Source of the DNA: Catellatospora sp. KI3
GTDB lineage: Bacteria > Actinomycetota > Actinomycetes > Mycobacteriales > Micromonosporaceae
Direction: 5' to 3'
Assembly: GCF_029948125.1 (NCBI RefSeq)
Contig: NZ_JASAMB010000006.1
Location: 290,565-354,564, forward strand
DNA length: 64,000 nucleotides
Position numbers and translations under genes: made by a program. Numbering within the stretch: the first letter of the stretch is position 1; each line of letters begins with the position of its first letter. The notes beneath the pieces are model-generated. The model was not told the DNA's origin, searched no databases, and worked only from the letters and a program-made list of their open reading frames with translations. Below, one piece after another: positions 50,374 to 58,217 of this stretch.

Positions 50374-51198
50374 GTGCGTCGTACCGTCGTGACCGCGCTC
50401 GCGATCGCCTGCCTGGTGGGCACCGCCGCCTGTGAGCCGAAGTCCGCGGCGCCGGGCCCGGCGGCCCAGGCGCAGGCGTCCGACCTGCCGTTGCCGCTGC
50501 CCGCCGACTCGGCGGGGCCGTCTGCCGGCCTCTCGCCCGAACCGTCGCCCAGCGAGGTGCCGCCGCCCCCGCCGTCGCCGAAGCCTTCGGCCAGCCCGAA
50601 ACCGGCCACCTGCCAGCAGGGCGAGCACCAGCAGGTGGTGGAGCAGGCGCTGGCGGCGCTCGGCGGATACGGCAAGGTGACCGTGGACGGCAGGCAGTCC
50701 CAGGCGGACTGCGACGCCATCAAGAAGTTCCAGAAGCGGTTCGACCTGCGGCCGGTGGACGGCAAGGCCGGTCCGATGACCCGCAACGTGGCCGAGCGCC
50801 TGGTCGCCAGCAAGGCGGGGGCCTGCGGCGCGGGCAGCGGCCTGACCGCCTGCGTCGACCTCACCCACCAGACGGTGTGGCTGATGAACGGCGGAAAGAT
50901 CGTGTACGGGCCGACCGTGACCCGCACCGGCATGAAGGGCTACGCGACCGACACCGGCTCGTTCGCCATCCACGACCGGCAGCTGAAGAACTGGTCGGAG
51001 GAGTGGGACGTGTGGCTGCCGTACTGGCAGCGCGTGGTCGGTGGTAGCGGTTTTCACCAGACGACGACCTGGATCCACAACGGCGGCATCGGATCGCACG
51101 GCTGCATCAACCTTCTGCCTGCTGACGCCGTCAAGTTCTGGAACACGCTGAAGAACGGGACCTCGGTAAAGATTTTCGGCCGTCGGCCGGGCACCTGA
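50374..51198 (+). CDS. Lipoprotein L,D-transpeptidase (YkuD) with peptidoglycan-binding domain
   Basis: This 274-aa exported protein has a signal peptide ending GTAAC, so Cys20 may be lipidated. A Pro/Ser-rich spacer (PSPSEVPPPPPSPKPSA) leads to a peptidoglycan-binding helix set (QQVVEQALAALGGYGKV) and a YkuD domain with the catalytic motif TTTWIHNGGIGSHGCINL (active Cys). The enzyme makes 3-3 cross-links or attaches lipoproteins in peptidoglycan. The chosen GTG at 50374 has GGGGAGGG 3-4 bp upstream; GTG 50353 is an alternative. It is divergent from the XPB gene. Confidence 0.9.
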   Translation: MRRTVVTALAIACLVGTAACEPKSAAPGPAAQAQASDLPLPLPADSAGPSAGLSPEPSPSEVPPPPPSPKPSASPKPATCQQGEHQQVVEQALAALGGYGKVTVDGRQSQADCDAIKKFQKRFDLRPVDGKAGPMTRNVAERLVASKAGACGAGSGLTACVDLTHQTVWLMNGGKIVYGPTVTRTGMKGYATDTGSFAIHDRQLKNWSEEWDVWLPYWQRVVGGSGFHQTTTWIHNGGIGSHGCINLLPADAVKFWNTLKNGTSVKIFGRRPGT

Positions 51199-51337
51199 TG
51201 CCGATGTGGACGGTCGGGTCAAGCCGATCGGTCGTTCGGTTGAATCCGGGGTCGAAACGCAACCTGGGACCGCCTGGCACGCGTAATCCGAGTGCCGTGC
51301 GCGTTCGGGGCGCCTGACGGGGGCGAGCGCAACGTCA

Positions 51338-51371
51338 GTGGGCCGTGGCCGCGGGGGTGGCTACGGCCCAC
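51338..51371 (+). terminator. Terminator hairpin downstream of the L,D-transpeptidase
   Basis: GTGGGCCGTGGCC pairs with GGCTACGGCCCAC (12 of 13) and is followed by TCCCTTTTCC. It lies 140 bp after the stop codon and serves the plus strand better than the minus. Confidence 0.55.
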
Positions 51372-51411
51372 TCCCTTTTCCATGGCCCGGCCCGCCCATG
51401 CACCGCGCGGG

Positions 51412-51654
51412 TCAGCGGCGGGCGCGCCAGGTCGTCCCGGCTATCGACACCACCAGCAGCAGCGCGATGGCGGTGCCGATCGACTCTCCGGCCGCGTCGA
51501 CGATGTTGCGCCGCAGCCCCAGCCAGGCCCAGAAGAACCAGGCCACCAGCGCCGCCGCCACCCCGGCGACCGCGAGCAGGAGGCGGTTGGACACCGCCCG
51601 GCCCGGTGCCGGCGGCTCGACCTGCTCCCGTACCGCGTCCTGCTCTGTCGTCAT
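51412..51654 (-). CDS. Small membrane protein, unknown function
   Basis: This 80-aa protein has a hydrophilic N-terminus (TTEQDAVREQVEPPAPGR) and two hydrophobic helices (LLLAVAGVAAALVAWFFWAW; AIALLLVVSIAG). I start it at ATG 51654 because the earlier GTG-type start at 51687 has no ribosome binding site. No family is recognised. It lies alone between the transpeptidase and the helicase-associated gene. Confidence 0.55.
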   Translation of the reverse strand: MTTEQDAVREQVEPPAPGRAVSNRLLLAVAGVAAALVAWFFWAWLGLRRNIVDAAGESIGTAIALLLVVSIAGTTWRARR

Positions 51655-51736
51655 CGCGCCCCCTGTCCCTGACCACCAGCGTGCCATCCGTGGGCGGCTT
51701 TCGTCCTGGCTTGCCAGGCATTAGGGGGATATCAGG

Positions 51737-54121
51737 TCAATCGGCCGGGGCCGCCGCCGTGATCCGGTGCAGCGCGAACGTGTGCAGCGTCTGGGTCCGG
51801 TCGTCCTCGGCCCGCAGGTAGCCCGCCCCCAGCGAAACCGGTCGGACCAGGCGCGACGCGTTCGCGCCGTGCGCGTCGACGTACCCCACCCAGACCTTGG
51901 CCTTGTCCCGCACCGCCTGCTGCAGCACCGCCAGCGCCTGGGAGTGCGCCTGCACCGCGGTCAGGCTCGACATCGGATGCCCGGCCGCGGCCCGCACCTC
52001 GGCCGGGGCCCGGCGGGCGGCCCGCGCCCGCGCCTCGCCCCGGCGGATCTCCTCGACGATGCCGAGCAGCCGCGGCTCGGTCAACCCCGGGGCCTCCAGC
52101 GGATCGGGCTGCGGCTCCAGCGCCGCGCGCGGCGCGGCCCGGCGGCTCTTCGGCCGGGTCAGTACGGCGGCGCCGGTGGCGTCCTCGGGCACCGGCGCGT
52201 ACCCGGCCTCGCGCAGCGCCGTCACCAGCCGCCCCGAGCTGAACGGGGTGACCAGCACGGTCGGCGCCAGCCGCCGTAGCTGCAGCGCCGACAGCCGCCG
52301 GTCGGCCAGCGCCGCCGACACCAGCCCCTCGTCGTCGCTGCGCAGGTAGGCCTGGGCGGCGCCGGCGCGCAGGCCGCCGTGGGTGCGCGCGACATCGTCG
52401 ATCAGGTACGTCAGCGCCTGCGGCACCGCCGTGCGGGAGCGCCGCTGGAACAGCGCGTGCAGATCCGCCCCCGCGTACCCGGCGTCCAGCGCCCGGCGCA
52501 GGCTCGCCGCGGTCACCCGGTACACGCTGGCGCCGCCGCCGGACTCGTGGTCGGCGACCAGGTCCAGTTCGGCGGCCAGGGCCGACTCCGGCGGGCCGGG
52601 CACGACCACGGTCAGGTCGGCCTGCACCAGCACGTGGTCGACCGGCGGCGGCAGCAGCGCCGCCAGGGCGGTCACCAGCGGCGTCTGCTCCGGCGGCAGC
52701 TCGGCCTCGGGACGCAGCCCGAGCGGATCGGCGTCGGGGTCGCCGTGCCCCACGTCCAGCAGCCTCCTGCCGTACCCGGTCAGCGCCCCGGAGCCGGTCA
52801 CGCCCAGCTCGGCCGCCTCCGAGAGCGCCTCGCGGTGCAGCTCGGCCCGGCCCCGCAGCCGACGCGGCGCCTGCCAGCGCAGCCGCTCCAGCAGCTCGTC
52901 GGCGCTGGGGGCGGTGCCGGGCGGCAGCTGCGCCAGCGCGGTCAGCACGGCCCGGCGCGCGGCGGGCATCCCGGCCCGTTCCAGCTGCGGCGACAGCACC
53001 GTCAGCGGCCGGTCCTTCTCGTCGCGGCCGCCGGTCAGGCCGGGCTGGCGCGGCATGGCCAGCCAGGCCCCGGCCAGCACCGCCCAGCGCTGCGCCAGCG
53101 GGGTGCCGCGCCACAGGTCGTACCCGGCGGCGGGCAGGAACACGGTCTCGCTGCCCAGCTCCAGTTCGCCCAGCAGCCCGGCCGCCAGCGCGGTCTCCAG
53201 CAGCAGCGCCGCCAGCGGCTCGCCGATCCCGGCGGCGCGGGCCAGCCGCCGCAGCGGCAGCACGCCCAGCCCGCCGCCGCGCAGCACCGGCGCGGGCTCG
53301 TCGTGCAGCGCCTCCAGCAGGTCCTCGGTATGGCGCACCGCGCTCATGGCCTGCCCGGCCCCCGCCCGGTCGGCGCTGGCCACGGGCCGGGGCGGTGCGG
53401 CGACCTCCGGCGGTTCGGGGTGCAGCTGGCCCAGCGGCCCGGCGTCGCGGCGCAGCAGCAGGCCCAGCTCGCGGGGCAGCTCGACGGAGTCGTCGGCGGT
53501 CGCGACCAGCAGGTGGTGCTCGAGCAGCCAGGCGACCGGCTCGCTGCGGTTGGTGCTGGTGCCCACGGGCGGCCCCTCGGCCAGCCGGTCCAGCACGGCG
53601 CGCGCGTTCGGCGGCGCGCTGAGCAGCGTACGGCGCAGCTTCGCCGGGTCGCCGACCAGCGCCGTCACCGCGCCGCCGGACTCGGCGGCGGTGTCCAGTT
53701 CGGCCGCGGGCCGCCCCAGCCCGGCCAGGTACGGCGAGCACACCTCGTCGACGGTGGGGATGAGCCGGAGCGCGTCGTCCGGTCCGTACACCAGTGCCCT
53801 GGCCCGTAGCCTGCCGACGGCCTCGGCGACGCGGGCCGGTTCGGGGCCGCCGGCCGGGGCGCACGCCATGGCCACGACCGCGGCCAGCGAGGTGGTGTGC
53901 CCGTCGGGGTCGCGGGTGAGCCGCAGCCCGTCCAGGATCTCCAGGGTGAACCGGTCGAGGGTGTCCAGCGTGCGGGCCACCGAGACCCGGGTCTGGGCCC
54001 GGGCGGCCAGCACCGTCACGTCGGTCGGGACCGGCGTGATCAGGTCGGGGCGCAGGCGCAGCAGCGCGCCGAGGTCGTCGTCGGGCAGCGTGCGCAGATG
54101 TTCGGCGTACTCGGTGGTCAT
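51737..54121 (-). CDS. Helicase-associated protein (XPB partner, Rv0862c-like) with WYL-type C-terminus
   Basis: This 794-aa protein has an N-terminal helical region (YAEHLRTLPDDDLGALLRLR, TLDRFTLEILDGLRL), a middle winged-helix array and a Helicase_C-like region (HVLVQADLTVVVPGPPESAL, the hallmark of the XPB/Ssl2-linked family). It ends with a WYL-like module (KVWVGYVDAHGANASRLVRPV). It lacks Walker A/B motifs and so is not a helicase itself. In M. tuberculosis the homologue is Rv0862c beside XPB Rv0861c, and co-function is inferred. ATG 54121 is the start. Confidence 0.85.
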   Translation of the reverse strand: MTTEYAEHLRTLPDDDLGALLRLRPDLITPVPTDVTVLAARAQTRVSVARTLDTLDRFTLEILDGLRLTRDPDGHTTSLAAVVAMACAPAGGPEPARVAEAVGRLRARALVYGPDDALRLIPTVDEVCSPYLAGLGRPAAELDTAAESGGAVTALVGDPAKLRRTLLSAPPNARAVLDRLAEGPPVGTSTNRSEPVAWLLEHHLLVATADDSVELPRELGLLLRRDAGPLGQLHPEPPEVAAPPRPVASADRAGAGQAMSAVRHTEDLLEALHDEPAPVLRGGGLGVLPLRRLARAAGIGEPLAALLLETALAAGLLGELELGSETVFLPAAGYDLWRGTPLAQRWAVLAGAWLAMPRQPGLTGGRDEKDRPLTVLSPQLERAGMPAARRAVLTALAQLPPGTAPSADELLERLRWQAPRRLRGRAELHREALSEAAELGVTGSGALTGYGRRLLDVGHGDPDADPLGLRPEAELPPEQTPLVTALAALLPPPVDHVLVQADLTVVVPGPPESALAAELDLVADHESGGGASVYRVTAASLRRALDAGYAGADLHALFQRRSRTAVPQALTYLIDDVARTHGGLRAGAAQAYLRSDDEGLVSAALADRRLSALQLRRLAPTVLVTPFSSGRLVTALREAGYAPVPEDATGAAVLTRPKSRRAAPRAALEPQPDPLEAPGLTEPRLLGIVEEIRRGEARARAARRAPAEVRAAAGHPMSSLTAVQAHSQALAVLQQAVRDKAKVWVGYVDAHGANASRLVRPVSLGAGYLRAEDDRTQTLHTFALHRITAAAPAD

Positions 54122-54348
54122 CGTGTCTCCACGCTAGCCGGTCCGGCCCGCGCGCGCGGACCGCCGGGGACAGGTTCCCCTCGCGGGCGCTGACATCGAC
54201 TAACATAACTTCGTCGGTCGGGCCGGGGATTCCAGTTGGGTGCCCGGGACCCGATCGCTAGCCTTGTCAGCGGGCCACCGTCGGCGTGGTCGGTGTCGGA
54301 CGTGTCGGGCGCAGGCGCCCGCGGTGCAGAGAAGCAGGTGTTGCAGCA

Positions 54349-54735
54349 GTGCCTACTGGTCGGGTGAAGTGGTACGACACGGAGAAGGGCTTCGGTTTCC
54401 TGACCCGTGACGAGGGCGGGGACGTCTTCGTGCACAAGGCCGCGCTGCCCGCCGGGGTGGCCGACCTGAAGCCGAACCAGAAGGTCGAGTTCGGCGTCGC
54501 CGCCGGTCGCAAGGGCGACCAGGCGCTGCAGGTGAAGCTGATCGACGCCCCGCCGTCGCTGGTGGAGCTGCGCCGCCGCCCCGCCGACGAGCTGAACAAC
54601 ATGATCGAAGACATGATCAAGGTGCTGGAGGGCAAGATCCTGGTCGATCTCAAGCGCGGCCGCTTCCCCGAGAAGAAGAGCGCGCAGAAGATCGCCGAGG
54701 CGCTGCACGCGATCGCCCGCGAGCTGGAGGTCTGA
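54349..54735 (+). CDS. Cold-shock domain protein with C-terminal extension
   Basis: This 128-aa protein starts with a cold-shock domain, TGRVKWYDTEKGFGFLTRD, with RNP1 KGFGFL (13-18) and RNP2 DVFVHK (25-30). The second half is a helical, charged extension (ELNNMIEDMIKVLEGKIL, EKKSAQKIAEALHAIARELE) not present in small Csp proteins. Long CspB forms are known in actinomycetes (Rv0871-like). It binds single-stranded RNA or DNA. The start is GTG 54349, after GCAGGTG. The leader of over 200 bp may hold regulatory structure, as in other csp genes. It ends 1 bp from the convergent mqnD stop. Confidence 0.92.
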   Translation: MPTGRVKWYDTEKGFGFLTRDEGGDVFVHKAALPAGVADLKPNQKVEFGVAAGRKGDQALQVKLIDAPPSLVELRRRPADELNNMIEDMIKVLEGKILVDLKRGRFPEKKSAQKIAEALHAIARELEV

Positions 54736-54736
54736 C

Positions 54737-55552
54737 CTACAGCGTCACCGCGGGAACGAGGCCGGCCGCCGCCGCCCGGGTCAGCAGGGCCCGGGCGGCC
54801 GCGTAACCGGCCTCGCCCAGTTCCTCGGTGAACTCGTTCACGTAGAGCTTGATGTGCTGGTCGACGACGTCGGGCTCCATCTCCTGCGCGTGCGCGAGCA
54901 CGTAGTCGCGGCTGGCCGCCGGGTCGGCCCAGGCCGCCCGCACCGACGCGCGCACCCACTCCGTCGCCGCGACCGGGTCGACCGTGCCGCGCCGGGCCAG
55001 GATCGCCCCGAGCGGGATCGGCAGGCCGGTGTCGGTCTCCCACCACTCGCCGAGGTCGACCAGGCTGGTCAGGCCGTACCGCTGGTAGGTGAACCGGGCC
55101 TCGTGGATGACCAGCCCGGCGTCGAACCGCCCCTGCGCCACCCCGGGCATGATCTCGTGGAACGGCACCACCTCGATGCGCCCCGGCACCTGCCCGGTCT
55201 GCTGCGCCCATAGCCGGAACAGCAGGTATGCCGTCGTCCGGTCCCCGGGCACGGCGACCGTCGCCCCGGTGAGGTCGGTCCGTCCCGCGGTCAGCAGCAG
55301 CGGGCCGCAGCCCCGGCCGAGCGCGCCGCCGCAGGGCAGCAGCTCGTACTGCGCCAGCAGCCAGGGCAGCGCCGCGTAGCTCACCTTCACCAGGTCGAAC
55401 CGCCCGTCCAGGGCCGCGGTGTTGGTGACGTCGACGTCGGCGAAGGTCACGTCCAGCGCCGGAGCGCCCGGGACCAGCCCGTGCGCCAGCGCGTGGAACA
55501 CGAACGTGTCGTTGGGGCAGGGCGAGAACGCGATGCGCAGCGGCGTGCTCAC
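54737..55552 (-). CDS. mqnD: 1,4-dihydroxy-6-naphthoate synthase (futalosine menaquinone pathway)
   Basis: This 271-aa protein has the MqnA/MqnD fold: IAFSPCPNDTFVFHALAHG, FADVDVTNTAALDGRFDLVKVSY, AVPGDRTTAYLLFRLW and FHEIMPGVAQGRFDAGLVIHE. MqnD makes 1,4-dihydroxy-6-naphthoate from cyclic dehypoxanthine futalosine. The GTG at 55552 overlaps the stop of the DUF2530 gene (GTGA), so they are cotranscribed. mqnB lies 1.1 kb away on the other strand, so this locus carries two steps of the pathway. Confidence 0.93.
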   Translation of the reverse strand: MSTPLRIAFSPCPNDTFVFHALAHGLVPGAPALDVTFADVDVTNTAALDGRFDLVKVSYAALPWLLAQYELLPCGGALGRGCGPLLLTAGRTDLTGATVAVPGDRTTAYLLFRLWAQQTGQVPGRIEVVPFHEIMPGVAQGRFDAGLVIHEARFTYQRYGLTSLVDLGEWWETDTGLPIPLGAILARRGTVDPVAATEWVRASVRAAWADPAASRDYVLAHAQEMEPDVVDQHIKLYVNEFTEELGEAGYAAARALLTRAAAAGLVPAVTL

Positions 55553-55773
55553 GAGCGCCGCTCCCGCCGGTGCCGGTCGTGCACGATCATCGTGGCCAGG
55601 CCGGGCAGCCCCCAGAGCACCCCCGCCGCGCAGATCCACAGCCAGTGCTCGTGGCCGTTCGCCACCAGCCAGTCCCGGAAGATCAGAAAGACGAGACCGA
55701 CCAGCGCGAACGCGCCGATGCCGGCCAGGGCGAAGGGGACGGTCGGCGGGTCCAGCGGTTTGGGTGGTTCCAT
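55549..55773 (-). CDS. DUF2530 small membrane protein
   Basis: This 74-aa protein fits DUF2530: MEPPKPLDPPTVPFALAG, two membrane helices (IGAFALVGLVFLIF; WLWICAAGVLWGLPGLATMI) and a basic end RHRRERRS. Function is unknown. It is present in many actinobacteria near a MarR regulator (Rv0879c-like). ATG 55773 is chosen; GTG 55779 is also in frame. Its stop overlaps the mqnD start. Confidence 0.8.
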   Translation of the reverse strand: MEPPKPLDPPTVPFALAGIGAFALVGLVFLIFRDWLVANGHEHWLWICAAGVLWGLPGLATMIVHDRHRRERRS

Positions 55774-55812
55774 GGGCACCCTGACAGGGTACGCGCTGGC
55801 AGGATATGCACC

Positions 55813-56652
55813 ATGCCCCTGATGCAAGCACTGCGCCGCCTCGCGGACCTGCTGGTCCGGATGATCCGCATGCTCGTCGCCACGGTGAACCGGTCGGTGG
55901 TCGGCATCCGGTGGCTCACCCGTACCGCCCTGCGGGTGCGGGCGGTGGGCTCCGGCGGCGATCCGCGCGCCGCGCGCCTGTTCGACCTGCACGCCGTCGC
56001 CGTCGCGGCCGACCTGTCCCTGCTGGCCGGGCTGGTGTGGGCGGCGGGTTCGCCGGGCGCCCTCGGCTGGTCCGCCGCGCTGACCGGCGGCGTGGTCCTG
56101 GCCATCATCGCCGCGGTGCTGATCAGCGGGGCACCCGGCCTGGCCAGGGCGGTGATCGGACTCACGCTGATCGGTCGGGCGGTGGCCACGGTGCTGGCCG
56201 CCCAGTGGGCCGGTGACCTGTGGCTGCTGCTGCTGATCCTGCTGGCGCTCGTACTGCCGCAGTGGGCGATGCACCTCTCCGCGCTGTGGCGGCTCCTGCC
56301 CCGCGCCGTGCACCCGCTCGGCGGCCTCTACCGCGCCACCCAGTACGGCCTGATCGCGGGCCTGGCCACCGGTGTCACCGGCCTGGTCGTCGGGCTCGCC
56401 GTGCCCGCCTGGCCGATGTGGGTGGCGGCCCTGCTGCTCGGCACCGGCGCCCTGCTCGCCCTGCGGCTGCCCGCCGAGCACCCGGCCGGGGCGGGCGGCC
56501 CGGCGCTGCGCGGAGAGATCGTCTCTGGTCCGCCCGGCGGCTCCGGCACCGTGGCGCGCGTGCCGCAGCAGGAGGCGCGCACCATCCCCGAGGGCTTCCA
56601 CGTGTACCGTCCCTCGTCGCTCGACCCGACCGACGAGGGGACGAAGAAATGA
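55813..56652 (+). CDS. Membrane protein of unknown function, upstream of mqnB
   Basis: This 279-aa protein has a basic N-terminus, then five to six hydrophobic helices (about 60-210, for example GVVLAIIAAVLISGA, LWLLLLILLALVLPQ, VTGLVVGLAVPAWPMWVAAL) and a hydrophilic C-terminus (about 225-279) with FHVYRPSSLDPTDEG. The family is not recognised. The ATG at 55813 comes 5 bp after GGATAT, which could be a leaderless -10 box. It overlaps mqnB (ATGA), so a function with futalosine hydrolase is suggested only by coupling. Confidence 0.7.
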   Translation: MPLMQALRRLADLLVRMIRMLVATVNRSVVGIRWLTRTALRVRAVGSGGDPRAARLFDLHAVAVAADLSLLAGLVWAAGSPGALGWSAALTGGVVLAIIAAVLISGAPGLARAVIGLTLIGRAVATVLAAQWAGDLWLLLLILLALVLPQWAMHLSALWRLLPRAVHPLGGLYRATQYGLIAGLATGVTGLVVGLAVPAWPMWVAALLLGTGALLALRLPAEHPAGAGGPALRGEIVSGPPGGSGTVARVPQQEARTIPEGFHVYRPSSLDPTDEGTKK

Positions 56653-57293
56653 CGCTGCTGGTGGTGACCGCGGTCGCGGCCGAGGCGGAGGCGCTGCTGC
56701 GCGGCATGCCCGCCGGCCACCCGGTGACCGTGACGCCGGTCGGGGTCGGCCCGGCCGCGGCCGCCGCGGGCACCGCCCGGCTGCTGGCGCTGGCCGGTTC
56801 GCGCTACCGCGCGGTCGTCTCGGCCGGGATCGCGGGCGGCTTCGGCGTCGAGCCCGGCGGCACCGTCCTCGGCGCCCGCAGCATCGCCGCCGACCTGGGC
56901 GCCCAGGCCCCCGAATCGGACACCGGCTTCATCAGCGTCGATGACCTGGGCTTCGGCACCGCGACCCTGGACGCGGACCGGGACCTGCTGGCCGCGCTGC
57001 GGCGGGTGCTGCCCGAGGCCGCCGTCGGCGACGTGCTGACGCTGTCCACGGTGACCGGCACCGCCGAGACCGCGCGCGAGCTGGTCGCCCGGCACCCGCT
57101 GGCGCTGGCCGAGGCGATGGAGGGGTACGGCGTCGCCTGCGCCGCCGAGCAGGCCGGCGTGCCGTTCGCGGAGCTGCGCGCCATCTCCAATCCGGTCGGC
57201 CCGCGCGACCGCGCCTCCTGGCGCATCGGCGACGCCCTGTCCGCCCTCACCGCGGCAGCCCCCCACCTGGCCGCCCTCACCGGCAGCTGGTGA
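56649..57293 (+). CDS. mqnB: Futalosine hydrolase (menaquinone pathway)
   Basis: This 214-aa nucleoside-phosphorylase-fold protein shows LLVVTAVAAEAEALLRGM, VVSAGIAGGFG and the substrate-binding/catalytic MEGYGVACAAEQAGVPF plus LRAISNPVGPRD with the catalytic Asp. Those match MqnB. It removes hypoxanthine from futalosine, one step before MqnC and MqnD. The ATG at 56649 overlaps the previous gene stop. It converges on the DUF3027 gene over a large hairpin. Confidence 0.92.
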   Translation: MTLLVVTAVAAEAEALLRGMPAGHPVTVTPVGVGPAAAAAGTARLLALAGSRYRAVVSAGIAGGFGVEPGGTVLGARSIAADLGAQAPESDTGFISVDDLGFGTATLDADRDLLAALRRVLPEAAVGDVLTLSTVTGTAETARELVARHPLALAEAMEGYGVACAAEQAGVPFAELRAISNPVGPRDRASWRIGDALSALTAAAPHLAALTGSW

Positions 57294-57319
57294 CCCGGCC
57301 GTCCAAGACCAACGAAATC

Positions 57320-57368
57320 GCCGGGCAATCGGGGGTATGACAGGTGCTCATACGCCCGATTGCCCGGC
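57320..57368. terminator. 21-bp hairpin between convergent mqnB and DUF3027 genes
   Basis: Bases 57320-57340 and 57348-57368 pair at 20 of 21 positions around a CAGGTGC loop. It is 27 bp from the mqnB stop and 17 bp from the DUF3027 stop, so it can end both transcripts. CAAGACC and GATCTTGGTC flank it, as in the GATCTTGG-bearing elements at 25755 and 39535. Confidence 0.8.
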
Positions 57369-57385
57369 AACTTGAACGATCTTGG

Positions 57386-58141
57386 TCAGACTTCTTCGAC
57401 GCCGCCGTCGTCGTAGATGGTGGGCGGGGCGGGGATGACGGTCTCGTCGATGAGGACCTCGGAGTGGCCGCCGCAGCCGTGGTCGAGCGAGACGATCCGG
57501 CCGTCGTCGGGGGCGTACACGTTGGCGCAGGCGCCGAAGACGCGGCCCAGGGAGCCGGCCAGCGGGGCGTAGAACGCGCACGACACGCACCGGGCGGTAC
57601 GCGGGGCCGCCACCGAGATGGGCGCCTCGGGGCCGTTCTCGCCGTCGTACCAGCGCTGGGCGGCCTCCTCGCGGCCCAGCGGCGACAGCACGCGCGGGCG
57701 GCCCAGGCCCAGCTCCCAGGCGACCTCGTCGACGGCCGGGTCGCCGTTGAGCATGTAGCCGGGGGTGAGCCGGTCGTCGTCCTCCGGGGTGGGCAGCAGG
57801 TCGCCGACGCCCAGGTCGCCGGGGTGCAGCCGCTCGTGCCAGGGCACCCAGCCGGGGGCCAGCAGCGCGTCGCCGCCGGGCAGCAGCACCGTCTCGCAGA
57901 TCGTCACGTGCTTGCTGCGCGGGGCGCGGGTGACGGTCACCGCCCACTGCCATCCCCGGTATCCGGGCAGGTCGCAGGCGAAGTAATGGGTCACCACCCG
58001 GTCGCCCTCGGCGACCGCGTTCAGATGCTGGCCGACATGGCCGGCGTCATCGGTGATCGCGGTACGGGCCGTCTCGACGGCCTCGGCGCATACCTGGTCG
58101 ACTTTCGGGGCACGGGTGGCGGTCCTGGTCACGTTCCCCAT
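57386..58141 (-). CDS. DUF3027 protein (Rv0883c-like)
   Basis: This 251-aa protein has the DUF3027 core: VTHYFACDLPGYRGWQWAV, ILETVLLPG-type segment ICETVLLPGGDALLAP and WVPWHERLHPGDLGVGDLLP. It ends with CVSCAFYAPLAGSLGRVFGACANVYAPDDGRIVS, where four to five Cys including DHGCGGHSE could bind zinc or an Fe-S cluster. Role unknown. It sits in the same neighbourhood as in mycobacteria (near XPB, MarR and DUF2530). ATG 58141 is the start, 77 bp from the divergent permease gene. Confidence 0.85.
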   Translation of the reverse strand: MGNVTRTATRAPKVDQVCAEAVETARTAITDDAGHVGQHLNAVAEGDRVVTHYFACDLPGYRGWQWAVTVTRAPRSKHVTICETVLLPGGDALLAPGWVPWHERLHPGDLGVGDLLPTPEDDDRLTPGYMLNGDPAVDEVAWELGLGRPRVLSPLGREEAAQRWYDGENGPEAPISVAAPRTARCVSCAFYAPLAGSLGRVFGACANVYAPDDGRIVSLDHGCGGHSEVLIDETVIPAPPTIYDDGGVEEV

Positions 58142-58217
58142 TCTTCCTCATCGCTGATTCGAGGTTTAGTGGACCCGGTCCGGATCTGATACACAAACGG
58201 GTCTTCGATCTGGGACG

